Part shown: positions 25,675-34,359 of the stretch, piece after piece
How the letters are laid out: each line of letters starts with the position of its first letter
How positions within the stretch are numbered: the first letter of the stretch is position 1
Assembly (NCBI GenBank): GCA_036384915.1
Contig: DASVLJ010000074.1
Coordinates: forward strand, 6,589-70,588
Length of the DNA stretch: 64,000 bases
Source: PKWO01 sp036384915
Lineage (GTDB): Bacteria; Pseudomonadota; Gammaproteobacteria; Burkholderiales; Burkholderiaceae_D
Direction of reading: 5' to 3'
The notes under the pieces: model-generated
The model's database searches: none
Told to the model about the DNA's origin: nothing
The model's input: the letters and a program-made list of their open reading frames with translations, nothing else
Position numbers and translations under genes: made by a program

Positions 25675-27537
25675 CTATACTTGATCGATGGTCTTGCCGG
25701 CCAGGGCGCTGCGCACGCTGCGGTCCATGCGGCGGGCGGCGAATTCTTCTGTGCCGGAGGCCAGGGCATCGACAGCGGCCTTGATGGCGCCGTGGTCGCT
25801 GCCTTGTGCCTGTTCGCGCACGGCGGCCATCAGCGTTTCGACGGCGGCACGCTCTTCGGCGGACAGCAATTCGGCATCCGCGGCAAGCGCCGATTGCGTG
25901 GCCAGCAGGATGCGTTCGGCTTCCACCTGCTCTTCGCGCAGGGCGCGCGCCTGCATGTCATGTTCGGCCGACTTGAACGAATCCTGCAGCATCTGCGCAA
26001 TCTGGTCGTCGGCCAACCCGTAGGACGGCTTGACTTCGATCGAGGCTTCCACGCCGGAGCGCAGTTCGCGCGCCGAGACGCTGAGCAGGCCGTCGGCATC
26101 GACCTGGTAAGTCACGCGCACCCGCGCCGCGCCGGCCGCCATCGGCGGGATGCCGTGCAGTTCGAAGCGCGCCAGCGAGCGGCAATCGGACACCAGCTCG
26201 CGCTCGCCCTGCACCACGTGGATCGCCATGGCGCTCTGGCCATCCTTGAAGGTGGTGAATTCCTGGGCACGCGCGCAGGGGATGGTGGAATTGCGCGGGA
26301 TGACTTTCTCGGTCAAGCCGCCCATGGTTTCGATGCCGAGCGATAGCGGGATCACGTCCAGGAGCAGCCAGTCGTCGCCGGCGGCGCGGTTGCCGGCCAA
26401 GAGATTGGCCTGGATCGCCGCACCCAGCGCCACCACCTTGTCCGGGTCGATGTTGGCCAGCGGCGTGGTCTGGAAATATTTGCCCACCGCCTTGCGCAGA
26501 TGCGGCATGCGCGTGGCGCCGCCGACCAGCACCACGCCGTCGACATCCTCAATACCGAGGTTGGCGTCGCGCAAGGCCTTCCTCGTCGGGGTGAGTGTCT
26601 TGTTGACGAGATGTTCGGTGATTTCGGCAAACTTGGCGGCCGAGAGTTTCAGGTGGACCTGCTCGCCGGTGGAGAGCGCCGCGTCGATATGGGTTTCGTT
26701 CTTGGTCGAGAGCAGTTCCTTGGCTTCGCGCGCCTTGACCATCAAGAGGCTGGTGTCCTGCTCGTTCAATGGTGCCAGCTTGGCTTCGGAGATGATCCAG
26801 CAGAAAGTGCGGTGGTCGAAGTCGTCGCCGCCCAGGGCGGAATCGCCGCCCGTGGCCAGCACTTCGAACACGCCCTTGGACAGCTTGAGGATGGAGATGT
26901 CGAAGGTGCCGCCCCCGAGGTCGAACACGGCGTAGACGCCTTCGGAGCCATTGTCGAGGCCGTAGGCGATCGCCGCCGCCGTGGGTTCGTTCAACAGGCG
27001 CAGCACGTTGATGCCGGCCAGCTTGGCGGCATCCTTGGTAGCCTGGCGCTGCGCATCGTCGAAGTAAGCCGGCACGGTGATGACGGCGCCGACCAGGTCG
27101 TCGCCCAATGCATCCTCGGCGCGCTGGCGCAAGGTGGCGAGGATTTGCGCCGACACTTCGACCGGGCTCTTCACGCCGGCCACGGTCTTCAATTGCACCA
27201 TGCCGGGCGAATCGACGAAATCATAGGGCAAGTTTTCCGCGTAGGCGATGTCTTTCAAGCCGCGGCCCATGAAGCGTTTGACCGAGACGATGGTGTTCTT
27301 GGGGTCTTCCGTCTGTGCTTCCTGCGCCGCGTAGCCGATCTTGGCATGGCCATTGGGCAGGTAACGCACCACCGAAGGCAGGAGCGGCTGGCCGTCTTCG
27401 TCATGCAGGACTTCGGGAATGCTGTTGCGCACGGTGGCGACGAGCGAGTTGGTCGTGCCCAGGTCGATACCGACCGCCAGCCGGTGCTGGTGCGGCGCAG
27501 TGGACATGCCCGGTTCGGAAATTTGCAGAAGAGCCAT
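25675..27537 (-). CDS. hscA: Fe-S protein assembly chaperone HscA
   Basis: A specialised Hsp70 that, with HscB, releases Fe-S clusters from IscU. The N-terminus MALLQISEPGMSTAPHQHRL and GIDLGTTNSLVATV match HscA closely and fix the start. The ATPase domain is about 20-390 (VPAYFDDAQRQATKDAAKLA; FDLGGGTFDISIL; LVGGATRMPHLRKAVG) and the substrate-binding domain about 390-620. Fits the 616-620 residue family length. Confidence 0.97.
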   Translation of the reverse strand: MALLQISEPGMSTAPHQHRLAVGIDLGTTNSLVATVRNSIPEVLHDEDGQPLLPSVVRYLPNGHAKIGYAAQEAQTEDPKNTIVSVKRFMGRGLKDIAYAENLPYDFVDSPGMVQLKTVAGVKSPVEVSAQILATLRQRAEDALGDDLVGAVITVPAYFDDAQRQATKDAAKLAGINVLRLLNEPTAAAIAYGLDNGSEGVYAVFDLGGGTFDISILKLSKGVFEVLATGGDSALGGDDFDHRTFCWIISEAKLAPLNEQDTSLLMVKAREAKELLSTKNETHIDAALSTGEQVHLKLSAAKFAEITEHLVNKTLTPTRKALRDANLGIEDVDGVVLVGGATRMPHLRKAVGKYFQTTPLANIDPDKVVALGAAIQANLLAGNRAAGDDWLLLDVIPLSLGIETMGGLTEKVIPRNSTIPCARAQEFTTFKDGQSAMAIHVVQGERELVSDCRSLARFELHGIPPMAAGAARVRVTYQVDADGLLSVSARELRSGVEASIEVKPSYGLADDQIAQMLQDSFKSAEHDMQARALREEQVEAERILLATQSALAADAELLSAEERAAVETLMAAVREQAQGSDHGAIKAAVDALASGTEEFAARRMDRSVRSALAGKTIDQV

Positions 27538-27543
27538 CGGTGA

Positions 27544-28059
27544 TCAGTGTTCCAGCAATTCAAAAAGTTGAGAGATTTCGGCGCCAAATTTGTCGAGAAA
27601 CATGAGCTGGCGTATGGCTTGCGCCGCGCCTTCATAATCGGCGGCATCGAGCTTCGCACCGACTTCGGCAATCTGCGCCTTGTGCGCCTCGCGCAGCTCG
27701 CGGTCCAGCACTTCGAGGGCGTCGATGTCCTTGCCGGCGCGCACCTCATCGAGCGTTTCGCGCCATTCCATCTGCTGCATGAGGAACTGGCGCGGCATGG
27801 CGGTGTTGGATTCCGTGCCGAGATCGACGCCGTGCAGTTCACAGAGATAGCTGGCGCGCTTGAGCGGATTTTTCAGCGTCTGGTAGGCTTCGTTGGCGCG
27901 CGTGGCCCATTGCATGGCGACGCGCTTTTCCGTGTCGCTGCCGGCGGCAAACTTGTCCGGGTGGACCTGCGATTGCACGCGGCGGTAGGCTTGCTCGAGC
28001 GCGCTTGCGTCAATGACGAATTGCTGCGGGAGGTGGAACAGGTCAAAGTGGTTTTGCAT
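27544..28059 (-). CDS. hscB: Co-chaperone HscB
   Basis: A 171-residue J-domain protein that recruits IscU to HscA. The J domain is about residues 1-75 (FDLFHLPQQFVIDASALEQA; VHPDKFAAG carries the HPD motif; ANEAYQTLKNPLKRASYL). The C-terminal three-helix IscU-binding domain follows. It lies six bases upstream of hscA. Between it and iscA sits a DUF559 gene not usual in this operon. Confidence 0.96.
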   Translation of the reverse strand: MQNHFDLFHLPQQFVIDASALEQAYRRVQSQVHPDKFAAGSDTEKRVAMQWATRANEAYQTLKNPLKRASYLCELHGVDLGTESNTAMPRQFLMQQMEWRETLDEVRAGKDIDALEVLDRELREAHKAQIAEVGAKLDAADYEGAAQAIRQLMFLDKFGAEISQLFELLEH

Positions 28060-28063
28060 GGTG

Positions 28064-28465
28064 TCAGCTTCCCTCGCCCACGGGAGAGAGGTGTGTAGAT
28101 GTCAACGCCAGATATATGGCTTCCATGACGTTTTCCGTTTCACTTAGCACCTGATTGTTCCAGAATCGCAAGGTGGTTCTACCTTGTTCATTCAGCCACG
28201 CTGCGCGGGCTAGATCATACTCTTCTTGTTCGATGTGTTGCGATCCGTCGAGTTCTACGCATGAATTGTGGTCGTGGCAATAGACGTCGAGGATATAACA
28301 GCCTACTGGATGCTGGCGACGGAATTCGGCGTCTGCCAATCGGCGGCCTCGCAGCAATCTCCACATGAGGTTCTCCGCATCCGTCATGCCGTGGCGCATC
28401 TCCCTGGCCCATTGGCGCAGATCGTCAGGCAATGTCTCGGGATATTGTCGAGTGTAATTTTCCAA
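28064..28465 (-). CDS. DUF559 endonuclease-like protein inserted in the isc operon
   Basis: A 133-residue DUF559 protein, related to Vsr-type nucleases. Hallmarks: MTDAENLMWRLLRGRRLADA, FRRQHPVGCYILDVYCHDHN, CVELDGSQHIEQEEYDLARA, LRFWNNQVLSETENVMEAI. The Asp in ILDVY and Glu in VELDG occupy PD-(D/E)xK positions. The start is a TTG at 28465. It lies between hscB and iscA and is flanked by CTCCCGC-type palindromes (28070-28095 and 28490-28630), which suggests insertion into the operon. Confidence 0.85.
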   Translation of the reverse strand: MENYTRQYPETLPDDLRQWAREMRHGMTDAENLMWRLLRGRRLADAEFRRQHPVGCYILDVYCHDHNSCVELDGSQHIEQEEYDLARAAWLNEQGRTTLRFWNNQVLSETENVMEAIYLALTSTHLSPVGEGS

Positions 28466-28489
28466 GGGAGTGCCGCACTTGCCGAAACT

Positions 28490-28630
28490 CCCCTCTCCCG
28501 CAGGCGGGAGAGGGGTTGGGGGTGAGGGGCGTTATGATCCGACTGCGTTATTCAACCGTAGCCGGATCGCGATCCCCCTCATCGGCCCGCCGCCCGCCCT
28601 GCCCCTCTTCCGTCTACGGGAGAGGGGTTC
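28490..28630. repeat. Pair of CTCCCGC-type palindromic repeats
   Basis: A first hairpin (CCCCTCTCCCGCAGGCGGGA then GAGGGGTTGGGGGTGAGGGG, 28490-28530) and a second, degenerate one ending TCTACGGGAGAGGGG at about 28630 fill the gap between iscA and the DUF559 gene. They belong to the same repeat family as the xdhC insert. Confidence 0.65.
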
Positions 28631-28633
28631 TTA

Positions 28634-28957
28634 CTAAATCCGGAAACTCTCCCCGCACCCGCACTCATCCTTCACGTTCGGGTTGTTGAACCTGAACCCC
28701 TCATTCAAACCTTCGCGAGCAAAGTCCAGCTCGGTGCCGTCGATGTAAGGCAGGCTCTTGGGATCGACAAAGACCTTGATCCCATGCGACTCAAACACAT
28801 TGTCCTCGCTGCCCACTTCGTCGACATACTCCAGCTTGTAGGCCAACCCGGAGCAGCCCGTGGTGCGCACGCCGAAGCGCAAGCCTATGCCCTTGCCGCG
28901 CCGCTCGATATAGCGGCTGACGTGCTTGGCGGCTTTTTCGGTCAGGGTGATTGCCAT
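28634..28957 (-). CDS. iscA: Iron-sulfur cluster assembly protein IscA
   Basis: A 107-residue A-type carrier: MAITLTEKAAKHVSRYIERR, FGVRTTGCSGLAYKLEYVDE (first ligand Cys) and the C-terminal ECGCGESF (two ligand Cys). It passes Fe-S clusters, mainly [4Fe-4S], to targets. The start at ATG 28957 is eight bases from the iscU stop. Confidence 0.96.
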   Translation of the reverse strand: MAITLTEKAAKHVSRYIERRGKGIGLRFGVRTTGCSGLAYKLEYVDEVGSEDNVFESHGIKVFVDPKSLPYIDGTELDFAREGLNEGFRFNNPNVKDECGCGESFRI

Positions 28958-28965
28958 GGCATTCC

Positions 28966-29355
28966 TCAAGCGGCAGCGCCGTGCTTGGCCTTGTAGTCTT
29001 CCACGGCGGCCTTGATCGCGTCTTCCGCCAGAATCGAGCAGTGGATCTTGACCGGCGGCAGCGCCAGTTCTTCGGCGATCTGGGTGTTCTTGATCGACAG
29101 GGCCTGGTCCAGCGTCTTGCCCTTGACCCATTCGGTCACCAGCGAGGACGAAGCGATGGCAGAACCGCAGCCATAAGTCTTGAACTTGGCATCCTGAATC
29201 ACGCCGTCGGCACCGACCTTGATCTGCAGCTTCATCACGTCGCCGCAAGCCGGTGCGCCAACCATGCCGGTGCCCACGCTCTCGTCGCCTTTCTCGAAAG
29301 CGCCGACATTGCGCGGGTTTTCATAGTGGTCCAACACTTTTTCCGAATATGCCAT
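28966..29355 (-). CDS. iscU: Iron-sulfur cluster scaffold IscU
   Basis: A 129-residue scaffold on which clusters are built. The three ligand cysteines are in GAPACGDVMK, TYGCGSAIASSSL and KIHCSILAEDAI, and the HscA-binding motif is LPPVKIHC. The ATG has GGAGTAAGG upstream. Located between iscS and iscA as usual. Confidence 0.97.
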   Translation of the reverse strand: MAYSEKVLDHYENPRNVGAFEKGDESVGTGMVGAPACGDVMKLQIKVGADGVIQDAKFKTYGCGSAIASSSLVTEWVKGKTLDQALSIKNTQIAEELALPPVKIHCSILAEDAIKAAVEDYKAKHGAAA

Positions 29356-29507
29356 GATCCTTACTCCTTCAATTCAAATTCAAATGTTCGCAATGTCGTC
29401 CAAGCGTAGCGAGCGCTTCGAGTTTGTGCCGAGAAGCGCAACCGTACGGAGGTACGGTGAGCATCGCAGGCACGAAATCGGGGTGCGCAGTAGCTTGGTC
29501 GGCATTG

Positions 29508-30761
29508 CTAGTGTGCAGCCCATTGGATGGAATTAATGTCAATCCCTTCCTTGTACATATCCCACAGCGGCGACAATTCGCGCAGCTTGGCAACCTTTTC
29601 CTTGATCAGCTTGATCGTGAAGTCGATGTCTTCCTCGGTGGTGAAGCGGCCGAAGGTGAAGCGGATCGAGCTGTGCGCGAGTTCGTCGCTGCGGCCCAGG
29701 GCGCGCAGCACGTACGACGGTTCCAGGCTGGCCGAGGTGCAGGCCGAACCGCTCGATACGGCGATATCCTTGATCGCCATGATCAGCGATTCGCCTTCGA
29801 CGTAGTTGAAGCTCACGTTCAGGTTGTGCGGCACGCGGTGTTCCAGGTCGCCGTTGACATACACTTCTTCCATCTCGGTCAAGCCCTTGGCCAGACGGTC
29901 GCGCAGCGCCTGGATGCGGACGATTTCCGTGTCCATCTCTTCCTTGGCCAGGCGGAAGGCTTCTCCCATGCCGACGATCTGGTGCGTCGGCAAGGTGCCC
30001 GAACGCAGGCCGCGCTCATGGCCGCCGCCGTGCATCTGCGCTTCGATGCGCACGCGCGGCTTGCGCCTCACGTAGAGGGCGCCGATACCCTTGGGGCCAT
30101 AGGTCTTGTGGGCGGTGAAGGTCATCAAATCGACCTTGGTGTTTTCCAGGTCGATCTTGACCTTGCCCGTGGCCTGCGCCGCGTCGCAATGGAAAATGAT
30201 CCCATTGCTGCGGCACAGCTCGCCGATCTCGGCGATAGGCTGGATCACGCCGATTTCATTGTTCACCAGCATGACCGAAACCAGAATGGTATCCGGGCGG
30301 ATTGCGTCGGCGATCTGCTGCACCGTAACCAAGCCGTTGTCCTGCGGCTGCAGATAGGTGGCTTCAAAGCCCTGGCGCTCCAGCTCGCGCACGGTATCGA
30401 GCACGGCCTTGTGCTCGGTCTTGACTGTGATGATGTGCTTGCCACGGGTCTTGTAGAACTGGGCCGCACCTTTCAGCGCGAGGTTGTTGCTTTCGGTCGC
30501 GCCCGAGGTCCAGATGATTTCGCGCGGGTCGGCATTGACCAGGGCCGCGACGTGGGCGCGCGCCTCTTCGACGGCCTTCTCCGCGCTCCAGCCGTACATG
30601 TGGCTGCGCGAAGCGGGGTTGCCGAACTGCTCGCGCAGGTAAGGGATCATCTTGTCGGCCACGCGCGGGTCGATCGGGGTGGTGGCCGAATAGTCCATGT
30701 AGACGGGGAAATGCGGCGCCTTCAGCGTATCGAGCAGGGTCTTTTCCAGGGGTGCGTTCAT
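29508..30761 (-). CDS. iscS: Cysteine desulfurase IscS
   Basis: A PLP enzyme that takes sulfur from cysteine for Fe-S and thionucleoside synthesis. The 417-residue sequence starts at MNAPLEKTLLDTLKAPHFPV; the core YMDYSATTPIDPRVADKMIP, the PLP-Lys in MTFTAHKTYGPKGIGALYV and the active-site Cys loop SSGSACTSASLEPSYVLRAL are intact. The short N-terminal extension relative to E. coli is common in betaproteobacteria. Confidence 0.97.
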   Translation of the reverse strand: MNAPLEKTLLDTLKAPHFPVYMDYSATTPIDPRVADKMIPYLREQFGNPASRSHMYGWSAEKAVEEARAHVAALVNADPREIIWTSGATESNNLALKGAAQFYKTRGKHIITVKTEHKAVLDTVRELERQGFEATYLQPQDNGLVTVQQIADAIRPDTILVSVMLVNNEIGVIQPIAEIGELCRSNGIIFHCDAAQATGKVKIDLENTKVDLMTFTAHKTYGPKGIGALYVRRKPRVRIEAQMHGGGHERGLRSGTLPTHQIVGMGEAFRLAKEEMDTEIVRIQALRDRLAKGLTEMEEVYVNGDLEHRVPHNLNVSFNYVEGESLIMAIKDIAVSSGSACTSASLEPSYVLRALGRSDELAHSSIRFTFGRFTTEEDIDFTIKLIKEKVAKLRELSPLWDMYKEGIDINSIQWAAH

Positions 30762-30777
30762 CTAGTATTTACTCCAA

Positions 30778-31251
30778 TCAAACCGTCGCTTGCGTGCGGT
30801 GCACGACGACGACGCTGCGCTCGGCAGCCTTTTGTTTTTGCTGGTCGACGAGGTCTTGCAGCGAAACCGAATCGAGGTATTCCACCATCTTGGCGTTGAG
30901 CGTCGACCACAGGTCGTGCGTCATGCAGCGCCCACCCAGCTCATGGTCGGCGCTGTGGCAATTTTCCTTGCCGCCGCATTGCGTCGCGTCAAGCGGCTCA
31001 TCGACCGCGATGACGATGTCGGCCACCGTCACCATGTGCGCCTCGCGCGCCAGATTATAGCCGCCGCCCGGGCCGCGGACGGATTCCACGATTTCATGGC
31101 GGCGCAGCTTTCCGAACAATTGTTCCAGATAGGATAAGGAAATATCCTGCCGCTGACTGATGGCGGCCAAGGTCACGGGCCCGCCTTCCTGCCGCAGGGC
31201 CAGATCGAGCATTGCCGTTACGGCAAAACGGCCTTTGGTGGTTAAACGCAT
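30778..31251 (-). CDS. iscR: Fe-S-responsive regulator IscR
   Basis: An Rrf2-family regulator that, with a [2Fe-2S] cluster, represses its own operon. The 157-residue protein starts MRLTTKGRFAVTAMLDLALR with the winged helix LSYLEQLFGKLRRHEIVESV. Cluster ligands are Cys92, Cys98 and Cys109 with His112; the loop between the second and third Cys is ten residues, longer than the five in E. coli. The in-frame extension upstream of ATG 31251 runs through the operator and is not coding. First gene of the isc operon. Confidence 0.95.
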   Translation of the reverse strand: MRLTTKGRFAVTAMLDLALRQEGGPVTLAAISQRQDISLSYLEQLFGKLRRHEIVESVRGPGGGYNLAREAHMVTVADIVIAVDEPLDATQCGGKENCHSADHELGGRCMTHDLWSTLNAKMVEYLDSVSLQDLVDQQKQKAAERSVVVVHRTQATV

Positions 31252-31304
31252 GCTTTCGCTCCAGAAACTCCATGCCGGCGGGAAAGAAATCCCGAATTCC
31301 CGGA

Positions 31305-31329
31305 ATAGTGGATCATTTTGGTCAAGTAT
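31305..31329 (-). promoter_or_regulatory. IscR type 1 binding site at the isc promoter
   Basis: On the minus strand the site reads ATACTTGACCAAAATGATCC followed by ACTAT. It fits the type 1 IscR consensus (ATAstTGACta...TCgggTAT) in both halves, and includes a TTGACC that can serve as the -35 box. It lies 54 bases before iscR. Confidence 0.8.
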
Positions 31330-31580
31330 ATCATACCTGAGTCTTTTGCTCGGGTACTGCATCAACCCGGAAAACAGGCCTGCCGGATGGGGAGTGCCCA
31401 CGGCCCGAAGCATCATTGAATGCAGCACGTGCAAGTGTGAATGCCATTGGCGTGAAGCAACGTCAACACTACCCGTTCGATGGCTCCAGTCCCAAGTAGT
31501 TGTAGCACAACAACGTGAAATGCAAGACCGGGCACCCTATTCACCTGCCAGGCACCTGATGCCCTGCTAAGATGACACTA

Positions 31581-31600
31581 CCCTGTCAACACTGACAGGG
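31581..31600. repeat. Perfect 8-bp dyad between iscR and the chemosensory operon
   Basis: CCCTGTCAACACTGACAGGG: two eight-base arms around a four-base loop. No T run follows, so it is more likely an operator for the divergent region than a terminator. Confidence 0.45.
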
Positions 31601-31656
31601 TGAATAAGCCACAAAATGCGGTTTAATTGCCATCATTGTTGCTACAGAGACAGCTG

Positions 31657-31923
31657 GAGCCTGTTGTGGACTCCGCCAGGGGGCGCGCAGCTCCAGGAAA
31701 GGCCCGAATACTAGGCGCGGTGACGCGTCGTAGCGGTGCTACGGCAAGGAGCTGCAACAACGTAGGCGGGCCTTTCCTGGGGCTGCCCGAAGGGTTCGTG
31801 TCAAAAGGGCGCCGCGCGTTGTTGCAAGCCGCTTGCAGTGACTCGCACTGCGGCGCGTCTTGCGCCTAGCGCTGCATCCCTTTTGACACGAACGCGCCCC
31901 CTGGCGGAGTCCACAACAGGCTC
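31657..31923. repeat. 267-bp cloverleaf-like nested inverted repeat
   Basis: A perfect 31-base inverted repeat closes the element: left arm 31657-31687 (starts GAGCCTGTTGTGGACTCCGC) and right arm 31893-31923. Inside are two further perfect stems: 14 bp (CCAGGAAAGGCCCG 31693-31706 with 31767-31780) and 15 bp (TTCGTGTCAAAAGGG 31795-31809 with 31878-31892). Each encloses smaller hairpins (31729-31743; 31809-31815 with 31850-31856; 31824-31836; 31836-31850). The whole folds as a closed multi-arm junction that abuts the ribosome site of the first cheW gene (AAGGAG at 31924). No protein is encoded. The 31252-31656 remainder holds the isc promoter and otherwise nothing I recognise. Confidence 0.9.
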
Positions 31924-31934
31924 AAGGAGTCGCA

Positions 31935-32417
31935 ATGCCGGAAGTGCATTCGAATACCGAGCTTTTCCTGATTTGCCGCAGCGCCCGGCATCTTTGCGCC
32001 CTGCCCTTGGGCAAGGTGCGCGAGATCATGCGCCCCTTGCCGCTGCAGCGCGTGGCGCAGGAGGGGCCCCTTGCCTCCTTCGTGCTCGGCGCTTCCATCG
32101 TGCGCGGCGCCGTGGTTCCGGTGCTGAGCCTGGCGGGCTTGCTCGGCGGCCGCGATACCGAACGGCACGGGCGCTACGTCAGCCTGCGCCTGGCTGGGCA
32201 CGCAGGCGAGCGCCATGTGGTGCTGGCGGTCGATGCCGTGCTGGGCATAGGCGACGCAACAGGGGTTAAGGAAGCGGCCGGCATCGCCCCGCTCTTGAGC
32301 GCAGCCGAGCATGCGGCCGTGACGGCGATCGCGACGCACGACACCGAGTTGCTCTATGTGCTGCAAGCGGCCAGGCTGGTACCCGATTCGGTCTGGCCCC
32401 TGGGAGGAGAGGGATGA
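31935..32417 (+). CDS. CheW-like scaffold protein (WspB-like position)
   Basis: A 160-residue CheW domain (LFLICRSARHLCALPLGKVR; SIVRGAVVPVLSLAGLLGGR; HVVLAVDAVLGIGDATGVK), which couples a chemoreceptor to the CheA kinase. First gene of a tightly packed chemosensory operon; its stop overlaps the cheR start by four bases. The ribosome site follows immediately on the right arm of the nested inverted repeat. The IRGxVVPVxxL core is intact. Confidence 0.9.
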   Translation: MPEVHSNTELFLICRSARHLCALPLGKVREIMRPLPLQRVAQEGPLASFVLGASIVRGAVVPVLSLAGLLGGRDTERHGRYVSLRLAGHAGERHVVLAVDAVLGIGDATGVKEAAGIAPLLSAAEHAAVTAIATHDTELLYVLQAARLVPDSVWPLGGEG

Positions 32418-33796
32418 GAGCCCTGCCCGGCACCGGCGAAATCGCCCGCTTCAGCGCAGCCCTGGCCGAGTTGATCGGCATGCAGTTTGCCGAGCCAAAA
32501 TATGACGACCTGGGCAAGGTGCTGCACAAACGCATGCAATTGCACGATCTCGAGTGCGATACCTACCTGGCCCGGCTCAGGGCCGAGCCGAGCCGAGCCG
32601 AACTGGCGCAGCTGGCGCGAGAACTGACGATCACCGAAACCTATTTCATGCGCCACACCGAGCAATTCCAGGCGCTGGCCGACGTGGCTTTACCCGCACG
32701 CATCGCGGCTGGCGGCGGAATACGGCCGCTGCACATCCTCTCGGCCGGCTGTTCCTCCGGTGAGGAGGCATATTCGATCGCCATGATCCTGCGCGAGCGC
32801 TTTCCGCAAGCCGCCGCCATCATCACCGCCATCGACTTGAACCCGGCCGCGCTGCAAAAGGCCGCACGTGCGCAGTACGGCAACTGGTCCTTGCGCGCCT
32901 GCCCCGACGAGACGCGCGCGCGCTGGTTCCGGCAATCGGGTGAGCTGTTCGAGCTCGATGCGGCTATCCGCGCCATAGTGCGCTTCGAGGAGCGCAATCT
33001 GGCCGAGGCCGCGCCGGAATTCTGGTACGAGAGCCGCTTCGACATCGTTTTTTGCCGCAACGTCCTGATGTATTTCGGCCCGGAGCAGGCGCAAGCTGCC
33101 GTAGGACGCATGGCCCACGCGATGGCGCCGGGTGCCTACCTGTTCCTCGGCCATGCCGAGACGCTGCGCGGGCTTTCCAACGAATTTCATCTGTGCCATA
33201 CCCACGACGCCTTCTACTACAGCCGCAAGGAAAGCGCCGTCGCCGCTGGCGCTCCGGAAACGATGCCGCTGTCGCCCTTGCGCCTGCCGCAGGACACGGG
33301 CTGGTTCGATGTCATCCAGCAAGCCTCGGCACGCGTGCATGCCCTGAGCACCGCCGAAACGCAAGCGCCCAGGCAGGCCGTCGCGCCGGACCCCGATACC
33401 CTGCTCTTGCAAGCCGTCAACGCCAGCCACGACGGCAAACTCGAACTGGCCGAGACGCTGTGCCATGCACTGCTCGAAGCCGACGACATGAATGCGGGCG
33501 CCCACTACGTGCTGGCGCTGTGCTGCGAAGGGCGCGGCGACAGCGATAACGCGGCCGAACACGGCCGCATCGCAACCTATCTCGATCCCGGCTTCGCCAT
33601 GCCGCGCCTGCATCTGGGCCTGGCGCTGCGCCGCACGGGGCGGCGCGCCGAGGCGCGCGTCGAGCTGGAAGAAGCGGCGACGCTGCTGCAGATGGAGGAC
33701 CCGGCACGCGTGCTGCTGTTCGGCGGCGGCTTCCGGCGCGAGGCCCTGATTGCCCTGTGCCGCGCCGAACTTGCCGCGCTGGAAGAAGCCTCATGA
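32414..33796 (+). CDS. CheR-type chemoreceptor methyltransferase with C-terminal TPR region
   Basis: Methylates glutamates of the chemoreceptor. The N-terminal helical domain is followed by the SAM-binding fold (LHILSAGCSSGEEAYSIAMI about 110-130; FDIVFCRNVLMYFGPEQAQA about 210; APGAYLFLGHAETLRGLSNE). Residues about 320-460 form TPR-like helices (AVNASHDGKLELAETLCHAL; HYVLALCCEGRGDSDNAAEH), as in WspC. 460 residues. ATGA overlaps couple it to the CheW genes on both sides. Confidence 0.93.
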   Translation: MRALPGTGEIARFSAALAELIGMQFAEPKYDDLGKVLHKRMQLHDLECDTYLARLRAEPSRAELAQLARELTITETYFMRHTEQFQALADVALPARIAAGGGIRPLHILSAGCSSGEEAYSIAMILRERFPQAAAIITAIDLNPAALQKAARAQYGNWSLRACPDETRARWFRQSGELFELDAAIRAIVRFEERNLAEAAPEFWYESRFDIVFCRNVLMYFGPEQAQAAVGRMAHAMAPGAYLFLGHAETLRGLSNEFHLCHTHDAFYYSRKESAVAAGAPETMPLSPLRLPQDTGWFDVIQQASARVHALSTAETQAPRQAVAPDPDTLLLQAVNASHDGKLELAETLCHALLEADDMNAGAHYVLALCCEGRGDSDNAAEHGRIATYLDPGFAMPRLHLGLALRRTGRRAEARVELEEAATLLQMEDPARVLLFGGGFRREALIALCRAELAALEEAS

Positions 33797-34359
33797 GCAT
33801 GGAAACGCAACAACAGACGGCGGCGGATCTGCGCCGCGAATTCGACGACGCGTTCGCGCGCGCTCCGCGTACGGAAGCGGCCAGCCTGCACAACCTGCTG
33901 GCCATCCGGCTGGCCGGTGAAGGTTATGTCCTGCGCGTGGCGCAGATCGCAGGACTGTACGTCGACAAGACCGTCTCGCCGTTGCCCACACCCCTGCCCG
34001 AATTGAAAGGCCTGGCCGGCTTCCGCGGACGCGTCGCGCCGGTCTACGACCTGGCCTCCCTGGTCGGCTATCCTGCCGCGCCTGCCGTGCCAAGCATGCG
34101 CTGGCTGGTGCTGGCGCGCGCGGACGAGCCGCTGGCACTGGCCTTCGAAGCCTTCGAGGCGCACTTCTCGATAGCGCAAGCCGACATCGTGCGCGCGCCC
34201 GGTGCCGCACTCAAGGTCGCGCCGGCGTTGCGGCCTCAGGTTTTCGACGCGGTGCGCTTCGGCGCCGCCATGCGTCCCGTCATCGATCTCGTATCCATCA
34301 TCGACACCATACGCCGGCGCTGTGCCGCACCGGCCCAACCCGGGAGCACCCCAACATGA
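33793..34359 (+). CDS. Second CheW-like protein (WspD-like position)
   Basis: A 188-residue CheW domain (LLAIRLAGEGYVLRVAQIAG; PTPLPELKGLAGFRGRVAPV; VYDLASLVGYPAAPAVPSMR) with a 30-residue N-terminal helix (TAADLRREFDDAFARAPRTE). Two CheW genes around cheR are characteristic of Wsp-type systems. It overlaps cheR and the receptor gene by four bases on each side. Confidence 0.88.
   Translation: MSMETQQQTAADLRREFDDAFARAPRTEAASLHNLLAIRLAGEGYVLRVAQIAGLYVDKTVSPLPTPLPELKGLAGFRGRVAPVYDLASLVGYPAAPAVPSMRWLVLARADEPLALAFEAFEAHFSIAQADIVRAPGAALKVAPALRPQVFDAVRFGAAMRPVIDLVSIIDTIRRRCAAPAQPGSTPT

Noticed and set aside
31252..31434. Sixty-one-residue N-terminal extension of IscR
   Set aside because: It would translate through the IscR operator and promoter; MRLTTKGRF is the conserved start.
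31627..31869. Open frames inside the nested inverted repeat
   Set aside because: They reflect the stem sequences; no ribosome site or family similarity is seen.
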